Origin: an uncultured Chloracidobacterium sp.
Lineage (GTDB): Bacteria > Acidobacteriota > Blastocatellia > Pyrinomonadales > Pyrinomonadaceae
Direction: 5' to 3'
Assembly (NCBI GenBank): GCA_936914845.1
Contig: CAKZGE010000004.1
Coordinates: 62,001-126,000 of the forward strand
DNA length: 64,000 nt
Of the stretch, positions 17,549 through 26,604 are shown one piece after another. The notes under the pieces are model-generated. The model was given only the letters and a program-made list of their open reading frames with translations. It was not told where the DNA came from and searched no databases. How positions within the stretch are numbered: position 1 is the first letter of the stretch; every line of letters begins with the position of its first letter. The position numbers and the translations under genes were made by a program.

Positions 17549-18244
17549 ATGCACATCATCATGCTTCGAAAGACAATATATCAATTAGTATTTTTGATCG
17601 TTTTGGCGGCAATTTTGGGTATATCTGCTGTGGCGCAGCAGAATGCTCCGGTCATTGTGCGCCCGGGAGCACCGGGCCAGCCGACGACCGTTCTGCCGCC
17701 GGATACGACACCGACGCTAAGCCCATTGTCCGCAGAGGATATTGAGTTTATGCAGGGGATGATCCACCATCATGCGCAAGCGGTCGAGATGGTCGAGCTA
17801 ATGAACGAGCGGACGACGAACAAGCCGCTGCTTTTGCTCGGCGCCCGCATTCGCCAATCGCAATCTGACGAAATGAATTTTATGAAGCGGTGGCTGGCGG
17901 TTCGCGGACAGCCGACGGAAATGAACATGTCGGGAATGAGCGGCGGCCATCACCACGGCCATCATGGCTCCGGCCAGCACGAGATGATGATGCCCGGAAT
18001 GCTGACAGCCGAGCAGATGAAAGAACTAAAAGCGGCTAGAGGAGCCGATTTTGACCGGTCGTTCCTAAAGGGAATGATCCAACATCACACCGGAGCGCTC
18101 GTAATGGTAAAAGAGCTGTTCGATGCGGCCGGAACCGGTCAAGACGCCGAGATCTTTAATTTTGCGACAGATGTCGACAGCGGCCAGCGGGCCGAGATCA
18201 AGATCATGCAGACAATGCTTGAAGAAAAACCGAAGGAAAAATAA
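17549..18244 (+). CDS. DUF305 family secreted protein
   Basis: A signal peptide (cleavage after AVAQ) is followed by a duplicated DUF305 unit. Each half carries the family motif: FMQGMIHHHAQAVEMVELM and FLKGMIQHHTGALVMVKEL. Between them lies a Met/His-rich segment (MNMSGMSGGHHHGHHGSG) that would bind copper or another soft metal. DUF305 proteins are ferritin-like helical bundles of unclear function, often encoded beside copper genes. ATG 17549 is used; ATG 17561 (MLRKTIYQLV) gives a more ordinary signal peptide. The stop overlaps the next start by one base, so the two are co-translated. Confidence 0.85.
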   Translation: MHIIMLRKTIYQLVFLIVLAAILGISAVAQQNAPVIVRPGAPGQPTTVLPPDTTPTLSPLSAEDIEFMQGMIHHHAQAVEMVELMNERTTNKPLLLLGARIRQSQSDEMNFMKRWLAVRGQPTEMNMSGMSGGHHHGHHGSGQHEMMMPGMLTAEQMKELKAARGADFDRSFLKGMIQHHTGALVMVKELFDAAGTGQDAEIFNFATDVDSGQRAEIKIMQTMLEEKPKEK

Positions 18245-20208
18245 TGAACCGAGATAATTATTCATTCAGATCTATCGCGGCTGTGATCGCTTTGCTCGCA
18301 CTAGGAGCTTTCAGCCTTAACGCACAAACACCGACGCCCTCGCCGGCTGCACCGCCGGAGAATCCATTTGGGCTGCAAAAAGCACCGCCGCTGCCGGCCG
18401 GTATGAAAGGTTCGGATGCGAGCGATCCGCGGGCAAAATTGTCGCCGGGACTTTTCGATGCGGGCGAAGCCGCCTTTGGAATGAAGCATTTGCTGCTTTT
18501 GAAGAAACCGGCGTCTTTTGATCTTGGCGTTGACCCGAATGGGCCGCAGGTGAAGAAGGCACTCGGAGCAATGGGCCTGCCGCCGGGCGTGCAATTGCCG
18601 CCGGCAATGATAATGCCGATCGCGGGCTTGGCATTTGCCAATTCCGACATCGCCTTTCAAGGAAATCATCTTTTTCTCGGTAATTTCTACGGCATCAATA
18701 TCTACGACATCAGCGATCCGGCAAAGACGCAGTTGATCACGTCGATGCAGTGTCCGGGCGGCCAAGGCGACGTTTCGGTATATAAGAATCTGATGTTCAT
18801 GTCGGTCGAAATGCCGAATGGCCGGCTTGATTGCGGAACGGAAGGCTTTCCGGCCGCGCCGCCCAGCCCGGGACAAATGGGCGGAATGCCGGCGGCACAG
18901 AAAGACCGCTTTCGCGGCCTACGCATTTTCGATATCAGCGACATTAAAAATCCGAAACAGGTAGCGGCGGTGCAAACATGCCGTGGTTCGCACACGCATA
19001 CGCTGGTCGAAGACCCGAAAGATCCGAAAAACGTTTATATCTATGTTTCGGGTATCTCGTTCGTGCGGCAGGACGAAGAATTGGCCGGTTGTTCCGGCGG
19101 AACTCCGGACAAGAACCCCGAAACGGCACTTTTTCGGATCGATGTGATCAAGGTTCCGGTCGCCGCACCGCAGGAGGCAAAGATCGTTTCGCGTCCGCGC
19201 ATCTTTATGGACCCGCGTTCGGGTGTGGTGAACGGGCTGAACAATGGCGGTACCCACGAGGGGAACCAGCTTAATAAACCGACCGATACCGATCAGTGCC
19301 ACGACATCACGGTCTATTCGGCGATCGGCTTAGCGGCCGGTGCATGTTCGGGCAACGGTATCTTGCTCGATATCAAAGATCCGGCAAATCCGAAGCGGGT
19401 CGATGCGGTCAATGATCAGAACTATGCCTATTGGCACAGCGCCGCTTTTTCGAACGACGGGAAAAAGGTTGTCTTTACGGATGAATGGGGCGGCGGCATG
19501 GGAGCCAGATGCCGAGAAAATGATCCGAATAAATGGGGTGCGAACGCTGTTTTCAATCTCGAAGGCCAGAAGCTCGTTTTTGCGAGCTATTACAAATTGC
19601 CGGCGGCTCAAAGCGAAAGCGAGAACTGTGTCGCACACAACGGCTCGCTGATCCCTGTCCCGGGCCGTGATGTAAAGATCCAGGCATGGTATCAGGGCGG
19701 TCTTTCGGTAATGGACTTTACGGATGCCAATGCACCGGTCGAGATCGCTTACTTCGACCGCGGCCCGATCGATGCCAAAATGCTGATCATGGGCGGTTCG
19801 TGGTCGGCCTATTGGTACAACGGGGCCATCTATTCATCAGAGATCGCTCGCGGCTTGGATGTTCTCGAACTTGAACCCACCAAGTTTTTGACCCAGAACG
19901 AGATCGATGCTGCAAAGACGGTTCATGTCGCCGAAGAAAATGTGCAGAATCAACAGCGGATCGTCTGGCCGAACAAACTGGTCGTAGCGAAAGCGTACAT
20001 TGACCAGCTGGAGCGTTCGCAGGCTCTTTCAGCGGACGAGATCGGCAAGCTTCGCACGGAGATCGATGCTGCCGAAACGGCGAAGAAGGCGGGCAAACTG
20101 AAAAAGCTGGCTTCACAGGTTGAAAAGAGTTCGAAGGCAGCCAAAAATACCGCTGACGCAGATCGCATGAAAGCTCTTGCAGCGGTCTTGAAAAAGCCGG
20201 TCTTTTAA
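18244..20208 (+). CDS. LVIVD-repeat secreted protein
   Basis: 654 residues with a signal peptide (ending SLNAQ). The central region repeats a beta-propeller pattern in which each blade ends in a line such as INIYDISDPAKTQLI, LRIFDISDIKNPKQVA, ILLDIKDPANPKRVD and LSVMDFTDANAPVEIA, the LVIVD type. The last 100 residues are helical and Lys/Ala-rich. It likely works in the periplasm or at the surface; enzymatic activity is not evident. It is co-translated with the DUF305 protein and followed by a strong terminator. Confidence 0.8.
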   Translation: MNRDNYSFRSIAAVIALLALGAFSLNAQTPTPSPAAPPENPFGLQKAPPLPAGMKGSDASDPRAKLSPGLFDAGEAAFGMKHLLLLKKPASFDLGVDPNGPQVKKALGAMGLPPGVQLPPAMIMPIAGLAFANSDIAFQGNHLFLGNFYGINIYDISDPAKTQLITSMQCPGGQGDVSVYKNLMFMSVEMPNGRLDCGTEGFPAAPPSPGQMGGMPAAQKDRFRGLRIFDISDIKNPKQVAAVQTCRGSHTHTLVEDPKDPKNVYIYVSGISFVRQDEELAGCSGGTPDKNPETALFRIDVIKVPVAAPQEAKIVSRPRIFMDPRSGVVNGLNNGGTHEGNQLNKPTDTDQCHDITVYSAIGLAAGACSGNGILLDIKDPANPKRVDAVNDQNYAYWHSAAFSNDGKKVVFTDEWGGGMGARCRENDPNKWGANAVFNLEGQKLVFASYYKLPAAQSESENCVAHNGSLIPVPGRDVKIQAWYQGGLSVMDFTDANAPVEIAYFDRGPIDAKMLIMGGSWSAYWYNGAIYSSEIARGLDVLELEPTKFLTQNEIDAAKTVHVAEENVQNQQRIVWPNKLVVAKAYIDQLERSQALSADEIGKLRTEIDAAETAKKAGKLKKLASQVEKSSKAAKNTADADRMKALAAVLKKPVF

Positions 20209-20239
20209 GTGGTGATCAATAACGATCACTGATCGGGAC

Positions 20240-20290
20240 AGCGTGGAACGGGTATCGGCAAAAGCCGGCTTCGTTCCACGCTTTATTTTT
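20240..20290 (+). terminator. Rho-independent terminator
   Basis: Perfect 11-bp stem AGCGTGGAACG (20240-20250) with CGTTCCACGCT (20272-20282), then TTATTTTT. It ends the DUF305-LVIVD operon. Its T-run covers the stop codon of the convergent gene that ends at 20283. Confidence 0.85.
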
Positions 20291-21110
20291 GATCGGCCGC
20301 CTCCAGCTCGCTAAGGCAGTAAACACCGCGGCTGAATCGTTTCGCAAAGCCTTCATCAACCAATGCATGGTTTGCCAAGCCGGCCTCTTTGCGGGAAATG
20401 CCGAACGTACGGGCCAATTCTCCGAGCTGTGTCATGCCGCATATCCGCAGATAGCAGCGAGCAAGTTCTTTGACGGCGGCCTCGCGGGAACATCGCTTTG
20501 CCATTTCGTCGGGAAAACGCCCCTCAGCCAGCGTCCAGATGTAGGTAAATCTTGGCTCGTAAAGTACCTCTTGGGGCACGACCTTCATCCGCTTCTGCAA
20601 TTCATCCAGAGCTTTGGTGAGGTCCTTTTTTTCTTTGATGCCGGTTGCGGAGCGGAGATCAGCGGTCGCCATTTCCCATTCTTTTCTCAACACCTTCAGC
20701 ACACGGCGGGCTGCAGATGAAAGAACGTCTTTTTCATCTTTTTTGGCTACACCGAAAACGGCATTGAAATAAGGCACCATGCGGCGGGCGATGAACATCG
20801 AATTCCCTTTGACGACCTTGCCGTAATAAACGCCGCCGCGCATGAAGACCTCGTCCTTGAGCCGCCACGTCAAGCTGCTTTCGGGGTCTTTCTGGACATT
20901 GCGGGGCATATAGGCGTCGCGGCGCCCGCAAATGGCGATATAAGCCGACGGAAGCTGTTTGCGGATATCGGTCAGGCCAAGGCAAAAGCCGAGATCTTCG
21001 GTGAGAGATCCAAGTTCGGCGGCAGTTTCGACACGTCTGTCCTCAGTACGCCGCCAAAGATGGTCGCGGTATTCTTCGATGATCTCGGGCACCGGGGCGG
21101 CCACGATCAA
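20283..21110 (-). CDS. AlkZ/YcaQ-related winged-helix protein
   Basis: 275 residues from TTG 21110, which overlaps the upstream stop as TTGA; GTG 21104 is an alternative. A longer frame to 21365 is open, but it runs through the previous gene and its translation is compositionally unlike a protein. The pattern LGFCLGLTDI...LPSAYIAICGRR, then LTWRLKDEVFMRGGVYYGKVVKGNSMFI and MVPYFNAVFG, matches my memory of the AlkZ-related group, distant relatives of the crosslink-repair DNA glycosylase YcaQ. The middle (ATGIKEKKDLTKALDELQKRMKV) and the end look like winged-helix units. I would infer DNA binding; glycosylase activity is unproven. Confidence 0.6.
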   Translation of the reverse strand: MIVAAPVPEIIEEYRDHLWRRTEDRRVETAAELGSLTEDLGFCLGLTDIRKQLPSAYIAICGRRDAYMPRNVQKDPESSLTWRLKDEVFMRGGVYYGKVVKGNSMFIARRMVPYFNAVFGVAKKDEKDVLSSAARRVLKVLRKEWEMATADLRSATGIKEKKDLTKALDELQKRMKVVPQEVLYEPRFTYIWTLAEGRFPDEMAKRCSREAAVKELARCYLRICGMTQLGELARTFGISRKEAGLANHALVDEGFAKRFSRGVYCLSELEAADQK

Positions 21111-21430
21111 AACGGACGCGGGGGCATGCCGCGCTTGAGCCAAACTTCGTACGGGATGAGGATGTTGAAATGATAGATCACAAAGACCGCGGCGACGGAG
21201 ATCACCGCGAAAACGCCGAGAGCTGCGGCCAACGCCGAACGGCTGAAGTAATAGCCGGCAAAGGAAACCGCCGCCAGAACGACGAAAAGCCCCAACGAAA
21301 ATAGAATGTTCCAGCCGACGTGGTTTTCGGGGTAGCGGACAATGCGAAATGTCACATAGGCCCAAAAAAGCAGCCCGGCCGCGGTAAGGGCATAGGCTGC
21401 CAGATTCAAAAAGATCTCAAAAGCTCTCAT
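21107..21430 (-). CDS. small membrane protein, three helices
   Basis: 107 residues from ATG 21430, two bases after the stop of the preceding gene. Three hydrophobic segments are clear: IFLNLAAYALTAAGLLFWAYV, NILFSLGLFVVLAAVSFAGYYF and ALGVFAVISVAAVFVIY. No functional motif. Coupled to its neighbours on both sides, so it probably belongs to a three-gene operon with the CHAT-like protein and the AlkZ-related protein. Confidence 0.7.
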   Translation of the reverse strand: MRAFEIFLNLAAYALTAAGLLFWAYVTFRIVRYPENHVGWNILFSLGLFVVLAAVSFAGYYFSRSALAAALGVFAVISVAAVFVIYHFNILIPYEVWLKRGMPPRPF

Positions 21431-21432
21431 GA

Positions 21433-22077
21433 TCAGAATATTTTTGCCGGGATCCGTTTGCCGTCGCCGAGGGCGCCGTTCTTTCCGCGTCGATAAGCCC
21501 ACAAGGCGATGGTAGTGGCGGACGAAGGCTTTTCATCATATGTGTCCCACACCTCGGAAAAGTAGCCGTAGCCGACCTGTCCGAGAGTTTTAACGCCCTG
21601 TTTCTTGGCGAATTCTTCGGCAGGGCTCCAACCGCGTGAACCGTTGATGCCCGAATTGCAGCCGGCCAATATTAGAAAACCTTGGTTGTGCCAGGGCAAT
21701 TTTGCCAAGCTGGCGATCTCTGCTTGCTGCAAGGTGCCATTATCGTGGTCATCGCCGTGAAATTCAAGTCCGTCGTTGCCGTCGGTCTGTTTTGATGAGT
21801 GTGTAAAAAGCTGGCCTGCCCAAACCAACAGATTATCATTGGTCGCTTTTTGATAAAGTTCCTGCCAGGCCGTTTTGAATTCAAACTCGGTCGATATCTC
21901 GCGTTCGACGAAGTGGTCGTAGCCGGCAAAAGATTCTTGGGCTTTGACGACGTTGCGCCATGTTTCAGCGGCATACCTAAAGGCATGGTCGCCGGTCTTG
22001 TAATAGATGGAAAAGAACAGCCGCGGGCGGTAACAAACTGTGATCGGCGTTCTCGGCAATTCGGTTATCGTGTACAT
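21433..22077 (-). CDS. hypothetical protein, possible clan-CD (caspase/CHAT-like) fold
   Basis: 214 residues, no signal peptide. The C-terminal half has a His-Gly and a Cys placed as in caspase-like peptidases: GLEFHGDDHDNG about 40 residues before FLILAGCNSGINGSRGW, with hydrophobic strands before each, then AEEFAKKQGVKTLGQVGYGYF. CHAT domains show the same HG and C dyad order. The family is, as far as I recall, uncharacterised but recurrent in bacteria, so peptidase activity is only a guess. It is the first gene of a tight three-gene minus-strand unit. Confidence 0.6.
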   Translation of the reverse strand: MYTITELPRTPITVCYRPRLFFSIYYKTGDHAFRYAAETWRNVVKAQESFAGYDHFVEREISTEFEFKTAWQELYQKATNDNLLVWAGQLFTHSSKQTDGNDGLEFHGDDHDNGTLQQAEIASLAKLPWHNQGFLILAGCNSGINGSRGWSPAEEFAKKQGVKTLGQVGYGYFSEVWDTYDEKPSSATTIALWAYRRGKNGALGDGKRIPAKIF

Positions 22078-22140
22078 TCAACCCCTCTCAATAGCAGAAA
22101 TTCTGTTAATTAGACGAATTCTATGCCGCAGTTTGCCTTT

Positions 22141-22175
22141 AAAATAAAAAACGGAGCGGCAATAGACCGCCCCGT
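22141..22175 (-). terminator. Rho-independent terminator
   Basis: Arms ACGGAGCGG (22151-22159) and CCGCCCCGT (22167-22175) pair with one mismatch. Read on the minus strand the hairpin is followed by TTTTTTATTTT, ending the gene that stops at 22204. Confidence 0.75.
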
Positions 22176-22203
22176 TCAATATATTTTCTAATAAATGAAC
22201 CGA

Positions 22204-23787
22204 TCAGCGGTTCGGTGAAGATGCGGTAATGGTCATGGTCGAACCTTTTTCCAGCCGCAGATCGTCCCGGCCCTGTACGACGACCGAACCGGCCCCGGCC
22301 CCGCCGCCGATGATGGCACCGATCGCCGCACCTTTGCCGCCGCCGGCGATCGCGCCGATCAGGGCTCCGATGCCGGCACCGATACCTCCGCGTTTGACGG
22401 TCTCTTTGGTCTGACTGTCGCCTTTGGCCGTGCCTTCGCTGTCAATACGGACGTCTTTACCGTTAAGGTCCTGCAGGGCTGTCATATTGCCCGAGAAGTC
22501 ATATGACTTGCCGTCGCGAAGCGTTATCCGCTGAAAGTTGAAAGTTACATTTGAGCGGCCGGAGACCTTGCCGGAACGGCCGACACCCGTCAAATAGCCT
22601 TCGATGACAGCACCGCGGTATTCATCGGGCGATCGGACGATCAAGCGAAAGCGGTCGTTGTTCTGAGAGACCTTGGTGTTCACGTCGTGATCGAGAATGG
22701 CCGTGATTATCTCGCCGTCGCGGACAATAAATTCGCCTATGCGCGGCATGGTTGCCGAGCTCGGGGCCGAGGTTCCGGAATTGATGCCGTCCTGCGGGTC
22801 GCTGCTGGAATATCCGCCATTGTCCGGATCGCCGTTCTCGATTCCTAATTGAGCCGTATCATCACCGGTACGGCTGTAAAAGCTGTCGGCGAAGACGGTC
22901 TCGCGCAAATAAGCGGTCGTGATGCGGCGGGTAACCTTCAGCGAACGGCCACTATCCTCGGCTGTGAAGGTGACGGTGTAATCTGATTCGCCGCCAAGGC
23001 TGGAGATCGTAAGAGCGTTTCCGCGAAGCGTCGCCCGTACGCGAACGGTCCGCCCGCCGCTGTCGGTCTCGGTTTTCTCGCGGCCGTCGGCGGAAAATGT
23101 CAGGGCCGGGCCCTTGCTGGTAGCCAAGGTGACCTGCTGGCCGCGGACGTTGATCGAGATCTGTTCCGGAGCTTCCAGTTTTGATTCGAGATCAGCACGG
23201 TCATTGCTGCTGACGCCCATTCCGCTAATGATATCGGCGACACTTTCGCTGCGGGTGGTGTCGAGCAGGTAGGAGCCGCTTAATCCGCCGGGCATTGTTG
23301 TGGAACGGGCGGGAAAGGGCGAAGGCCGATCATGCGGCGACGCGCCGGTGCCATTCCAATCCGGCACCAGGCCATAGCCATTGCCCAACCGGTCGATAAG
23401 GGACCGAATGCTGTTCCAATCGGCATCAGCTTTTTGCGTGGCTCCGGTCTGCAGAACCCGGCGAACCCCAATGCCGGCCTCCACGATCCGCCCGACATCG
23501 TCGCGGTTTTCCCGCTTTTGGTTGAAGACATCTTCAAAATCCTGAATGGACCGTTTCAGATCCTGCAAAGCGTCGCGTGCGTCAGCTGCTGAATCGGGAT
23601 CGGCCGAAGTGCTGGACAGCTGATAATTGACGTAATATTGCAGATCGTCCACTTTTGAATTAAGTGAACGAACGATGTCGCGTGTTTCGCGGGTGCTCAA
23701 ACGCTGGGCAAACGCGGGAACGGCAGCGGAAAGGACGACGGCTGCGATCAGGGCAGCCAACGAAAAAGATCTGCTGGTACGATTCAT
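22204..23787 (-). CDS. secreted protein with C-terminal glycine zipper
   Basis: 527 residues. A signal peptide ending PAFAQ leads to a helical N-terminal region (about 30-130), a beta-rich middle with ADGREKTETDSGGRTVRVRA, and a domain around residues 345-440 with FIVRDGEIITAILDHDVNTKVSQNNDRF. Near the end is a textbook glycine zipper (GGIGAGIGALIGAIAGGG and GAAIGAIIGGGAGAG), which suggests membrane insertion or oligomerisation. I do not recognise a named family. It is divergent from the OsmC gene. Confidence 0.75.
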   Translation of the reverse strand: MNRTSRSFSLAALIAAVVLSAAVPAFAQRLSTRETRDIVRSLNSKVDDLQYYVNYQLSSTSADPDSAADARDALQDLKRSIQDFEDVFNQKRENRDDVGRIVEAGIGVRRVLQTGATQKADADWNSIRSLIDRLGNGYGLVPDWNGTGASPHDRPSPFPARSTTMPGGLSGSYLLDTTRSESVADIISGMGVSSNDRADLESKLEAPEQISINVRGQQVTLATSKGPALTFSADGREKTETDSGGRTVRVRATLRGNALTISSLGGESDYTVTFTAEDSGRSLKVTRRITTAYLRETVFADSFYSRTGDDTAQLGIENGDPDNGGYSSSDPQDGINSGTSAPSSATMPRIGEFIVRDGEIITAILDHDVNTKVSQNNDRFRLIVRSPDEYRGAVIEGYLTGVGRSGKVSGRSNVTFNFQRITLRDGKSYDFSGNMTALQDLNGKDVRIDSEGTAKGDSQTKETVKRGGIGAGIGALIGAIAGGGKGAAIGAIIGGGAGAGSVVVQGRDDLRLEKGSTMTITASSPNR

Positions 23788-23939
23788 ACTTTTTCCAATC
23801 TCCGACCAAATAAGGTGCGGGCCTCAAATGCCCCGATCAATTTGAAGCATTTTGCGTTCCATAAGTTGTTCGCCGGCGGCGTCTATTCGCCCTCTTGTGC
23901 TAGAATATCCGGAAAACTTCCTCTTCACGGAGCAAATCA

Positions 23940-24371
23940 ATGTCAGACCAGAATTATAAGGCATCGGTGCGGTATGCCGGCGATGATCTTTTTATCGGAA
24001 CTTCGCCGAGCGGACATGCCCATGCTATCGACACGAAAGTGGACCGCAAGGCGGCTCCGACACCAATGGAAATGCTTTTGGTTTCGGTTGCGGGCTGTAC
24101 GGCGGCGGACGTTATCTCGATCCTTGAAAAGAAACGCCAGGATGTGACGGAGTATATAGTCGAGATACAAGGTACGCGACGCGACGAATATCCGCGAGCC
24201 TACACAGCATTCCACGTCCACCATATCGTGCACGGACGCGGCGTTTCGGTAAAAGCGGTGGAAGATGCGATCAAGCTTTCAGACGAAAAATACTGTTCGG
24301 TAGCAGCAACCGTGCGGCCGACCGCTGTTATTACTACGAGTTTTGAGATAGTCGAAGTTTCGGCTTCCTGA
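23940..24371 (+). CDS. OsmC-family protein
   Basis: 143 residues, the size of single-domain OsmC/Ohr-like peroxide-detoxifying proteins. The motif TPMEMLLVSVAGCTAADVISILEKKRQ includes the conserved glycine-cysteine on the central helix. A second Cys occurs in SDEKYCSVAATV, the usual place of the partner cysteine. An organic-hydroperoxide reductase role is expected. GGAG lies 11 bases before the ATG. The next gene follows by ten bases. Confidence 0.88.
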   Translation: MSDQNYKASVRYAGDDLFIGTSPSGHAHAIDTKVDRKAAPTPMEMLLVSVAGCTAADVISILEKKRQDVTEYIVEIQGTRRDEYPRAYTAFHVHHIVHGRGVSVKAVEDAIKLSDEKYCSVAATVRPTAVITTSFEIVEVSAS

Positions 24372-24381
24372 TCCGACCAAT

Positions 24382-26598
24382 ATGCAAAAACAAATCACCC
24401 TAGCCCTGTTTGCGGTCATTGCAGCCGCATGTTCTGCATTTGCCCAACCCAATGTGCCATTGGCGACGATGACCGCGATCATCAAGGCTGAAGACGCACG
24501 AAATGTCGATGGCGTTCTGCCGCTGCTTGAAGACAAGAGCGAAGCGGTTCGCATGCGGGCGGCTCTCGCCGCAGGCCGGATCGGCAATATCCGCGCTCTG
24601 CCGGCCTTGAGTGAGATGGCTGCGTCGGATGCCGAGGAAGAAGTGCGGTCGATGGCCGTCTTTGCGCTCGGAGAGATCGAATCCATCGATGCGGCAGAGG
24701 TGGTCATGAAACTTTTGGCTGATCCGAAAACGGCAGCGTCCATTAGAGCGGCGTCTGTCGAAGCCGCAGGAAAGATCGGGGCCGCCAATGCTAAAGACGA
24801 AAAACGGGTAGAACTCGGCGATGCGGCGGTCAAAGAATTGAATGCCGCGGGGCTTGAAGGCGACCGGGCGGTCATTCTATCAGCACTGACGGCGGTGCTT
24901 CGACTGCGGCCGGCGGGCGGCGACGCAGCAGCGGCCAAGATGTTGAACAGCAAAGACGAACGCATTCGTGCCGACGCTGCGAACACACTAGCCCGGCTGA
25001 GGGCGAAAAATGCGAGCAAAGAGCTGAAAGATATCGTTTTGTTCGATACTTCGGACACCGTGCGGATAAATGCGATCAGAGCTCTTGCGGCGGCGGAGGA
25101 TGTATCGGCGATCAATGGTCTCCGCGAGGCGGCGGTCGGTGATAAGGCTCCCGCGGTGCGAATGGCGGCCATCGGAGCTCTCGGCCGTTTGAAGGATAAG
25201 GAGGCAGTTGTGCGGCTGCTTGAACACGGTAACAGGCTGTTGGTTGAAGCCAAAAAACCTGCGAAAGGGACATTTGCCGGCAAGAACGAATTGTTAGAGC
25301 TGGCAGCGGCATTGGGCACTTTGCTGGAGGGGACGAACGATCCGGCGGCAATTAAATTTTTGGCTGAATTGCGATCGATCGACAAATTTTCTTCGCCGGA
25401 AACGGAGATCGCATATGCCCGGATCGCCCCGGAAAAATATGTGGCGGCCCGCCCGCCGGACGCATTCCTGTACAAGCTGCCATGGGCGGTTTCTGCATAT
25501 GCGGCAGGTCTGACGGCGATCGCTGAAGGCAAAAATGAAGAATTAAAGATCTATGTTCGGCAAGCCGCGGTCTTGCTCGCGGTCGAGATGGGGCAGAAGG
25601 TGGACCAGGCAGATGCCGGAAAGATGCTGACCGCACTGCCCGACGTGCTCCGGGCGATAGCGGCCTTTAAGCCCGACAATCTCGACAGCATATTGCGGAT
25701 CATGCTAACTAACGAAGACACATTCATCCGTGCGGCGGCCGCCGAATTAATAGCAAAGCAGCCATATTCAAAAGAGAATATGGAGGCGCTGGAAAAGGCC
25801 TGGGCAATGTCGATGGTGCGCGACAAAATGTATGACGACGCACAACTTGCGATCATGGACGCAGCTTTCGAGCTTGATAAAAAAGCTTCGATGGGAATGA
25901 TCTTGACCAGTTTGAATTTTGCAGATTATCTGGTGCGCAAAAAAGCCTTCGAATATGCGAAACAAGCCGATATGACGGCATCGCCGGGCATACCGACAAT
26001 GCTGGAAATCGCCTATGCAAAGAAAAAAGACCAGGTCCAGCCGTATTCCGCTGCGTCGGGAACGCGGCTTGGCCAGACAATATTTTCGGATGCTGAATAT
26101 CGTGCGGCCGCGGCGATGAAAAACGGTTCCGTAAATGCGGTCATCACCACGGAAAAAGGGACGTTCACGATAAAATTGCTGCCGGAAGATGCCCCCTTGA
26201 CGGTGGCAAATTTCATAGGGTTGGCGAAGGTCGGATATTTCAACGGCTTGGCGGTGCATCGCGTCGTACCGAATTTTGTGATGCAGGACGGTGACAACCG
26301 CGGCGACGGCAACGGCGGCCCCGGATTTAGTACGCGGTGCGAAATAAACCGGGTGGCATACGAACGCGGCTCGGTCGGCATGGCACTTTCAGGAAAGGAT
26401 ACGGGTGGTTCGCAGTGGTTCGCTACACACCTGCCGACGCCGCATCTAGACGGCGGATACACCGTGTTTGGGCAAATAGATGAAGCGGGGATGGCGGTCG
26501 TGGATCTGATCGCCCGCGGCGATAAGATACTCAGCGTGCGGGTGACGGGACCGGCCGGAGCTGCGTCAAAAACCGGTCGTTCGCGGACCCGCCGCTGA
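24382..26598 (+). CDS. HEAT-repeat protein with C-terminal cyclophilin domain
   Basis: 738 residues, secreted (signal peptide ending SAFAQ). Residues about 30-330 are HEAT repeats, for example AVRMRAALAAGRIGNIRALPAL and EVRSMAVFALGEIESIDAAEV; a further helical stretch runs to about 560. Residues about 581-725 are a cyclophilin-type peptidyl-prolyl isomerase: TTEKGTFTIKLLPEDAPLTVANF, VHRVVPNFVMQDGD with the catalytic Arg, and GSQWFATHLPTPHLDGGYTVFG. The combination suggests a periplasmic folding factor with its own protein-docking solenoid. The tail is basic (KTGRSRTRR). Confidence 0.88.
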   Translation: MQKQITLALFAVIAAACSAFAQPNVPLATMTAIIKAEDARNVDGVLPLLEDKSEAVRMRAALAAGRIGNIRALPALSEMAASDAEEEVRSMAVFALGEIESIDAAEVVMKLLADPKTAASIRAASVEAAGKIGAANAKDEKRVELGDAAVKELNAAGLEGDRAVILSALTAVLRLRPAGGDAAAAKMLNSKDERIRADAANTLARLRAKNASKELKDIVLFDTSDTVRINAIRALAAAEDVSAINGLREAAVGDKAPAVRMAAIGALGRLKDKEAVVRLLEHGNRLLVEAKKPAKGTFAGKNELLELAAALGTLLEGTNDPAAIKFLAELRSIDKFSSPETEIAYARIAPEKYVAARPPDAFLYKLPWAVSAYAAGLTAIAEGKNEELKIYVRQAAVLLAVEMGQKVDQADAGKMLTALPDVLRAIAAFKPDNLDSILRIMLTNEDTFIRAAAAELIAKQPYSKENMEALEKAWAMSMVRDKMYDDAQLAIMDAAFELDKKASMGMILTSLNFADYLVRKKAFEYAKQADMTASPGIPTMLEIAYAKKKDQVQPYSAASGTRLGQTIFSDAEYRAAAAMKNGSVNAVITTEKGTFTIKLLPEDAPLTVANFIGLAKVGYFNGLAVHRVVPNFVMQDGDNRGDGNGGPGFSTRCEINRVAYERGSVGMALSGKDTGGSQWFATHLPTPHLDGGYTVFGQIDEAGMAVVDLIARGDKILSVRVTGPAGAASKTGRSRTRR

Positions 26599-26604
26599 AT
26601 TTTT

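Noticed and set aside
20283..21365. Longer N-terminus of the AlkZ-related gene
   Set aside because: It runs through the upstream gene in another frame and the sequence is Arg/Cys/Phe-rich without conserved features; TTG 21110 overlaps the neighbour's stop.
24279..25532. 417-residue antisense frame
   Set aside because: Ser/Ala-rich translation opposite the HEAT-repeat gene, typical of a shadow of a GC-biased coding strand.
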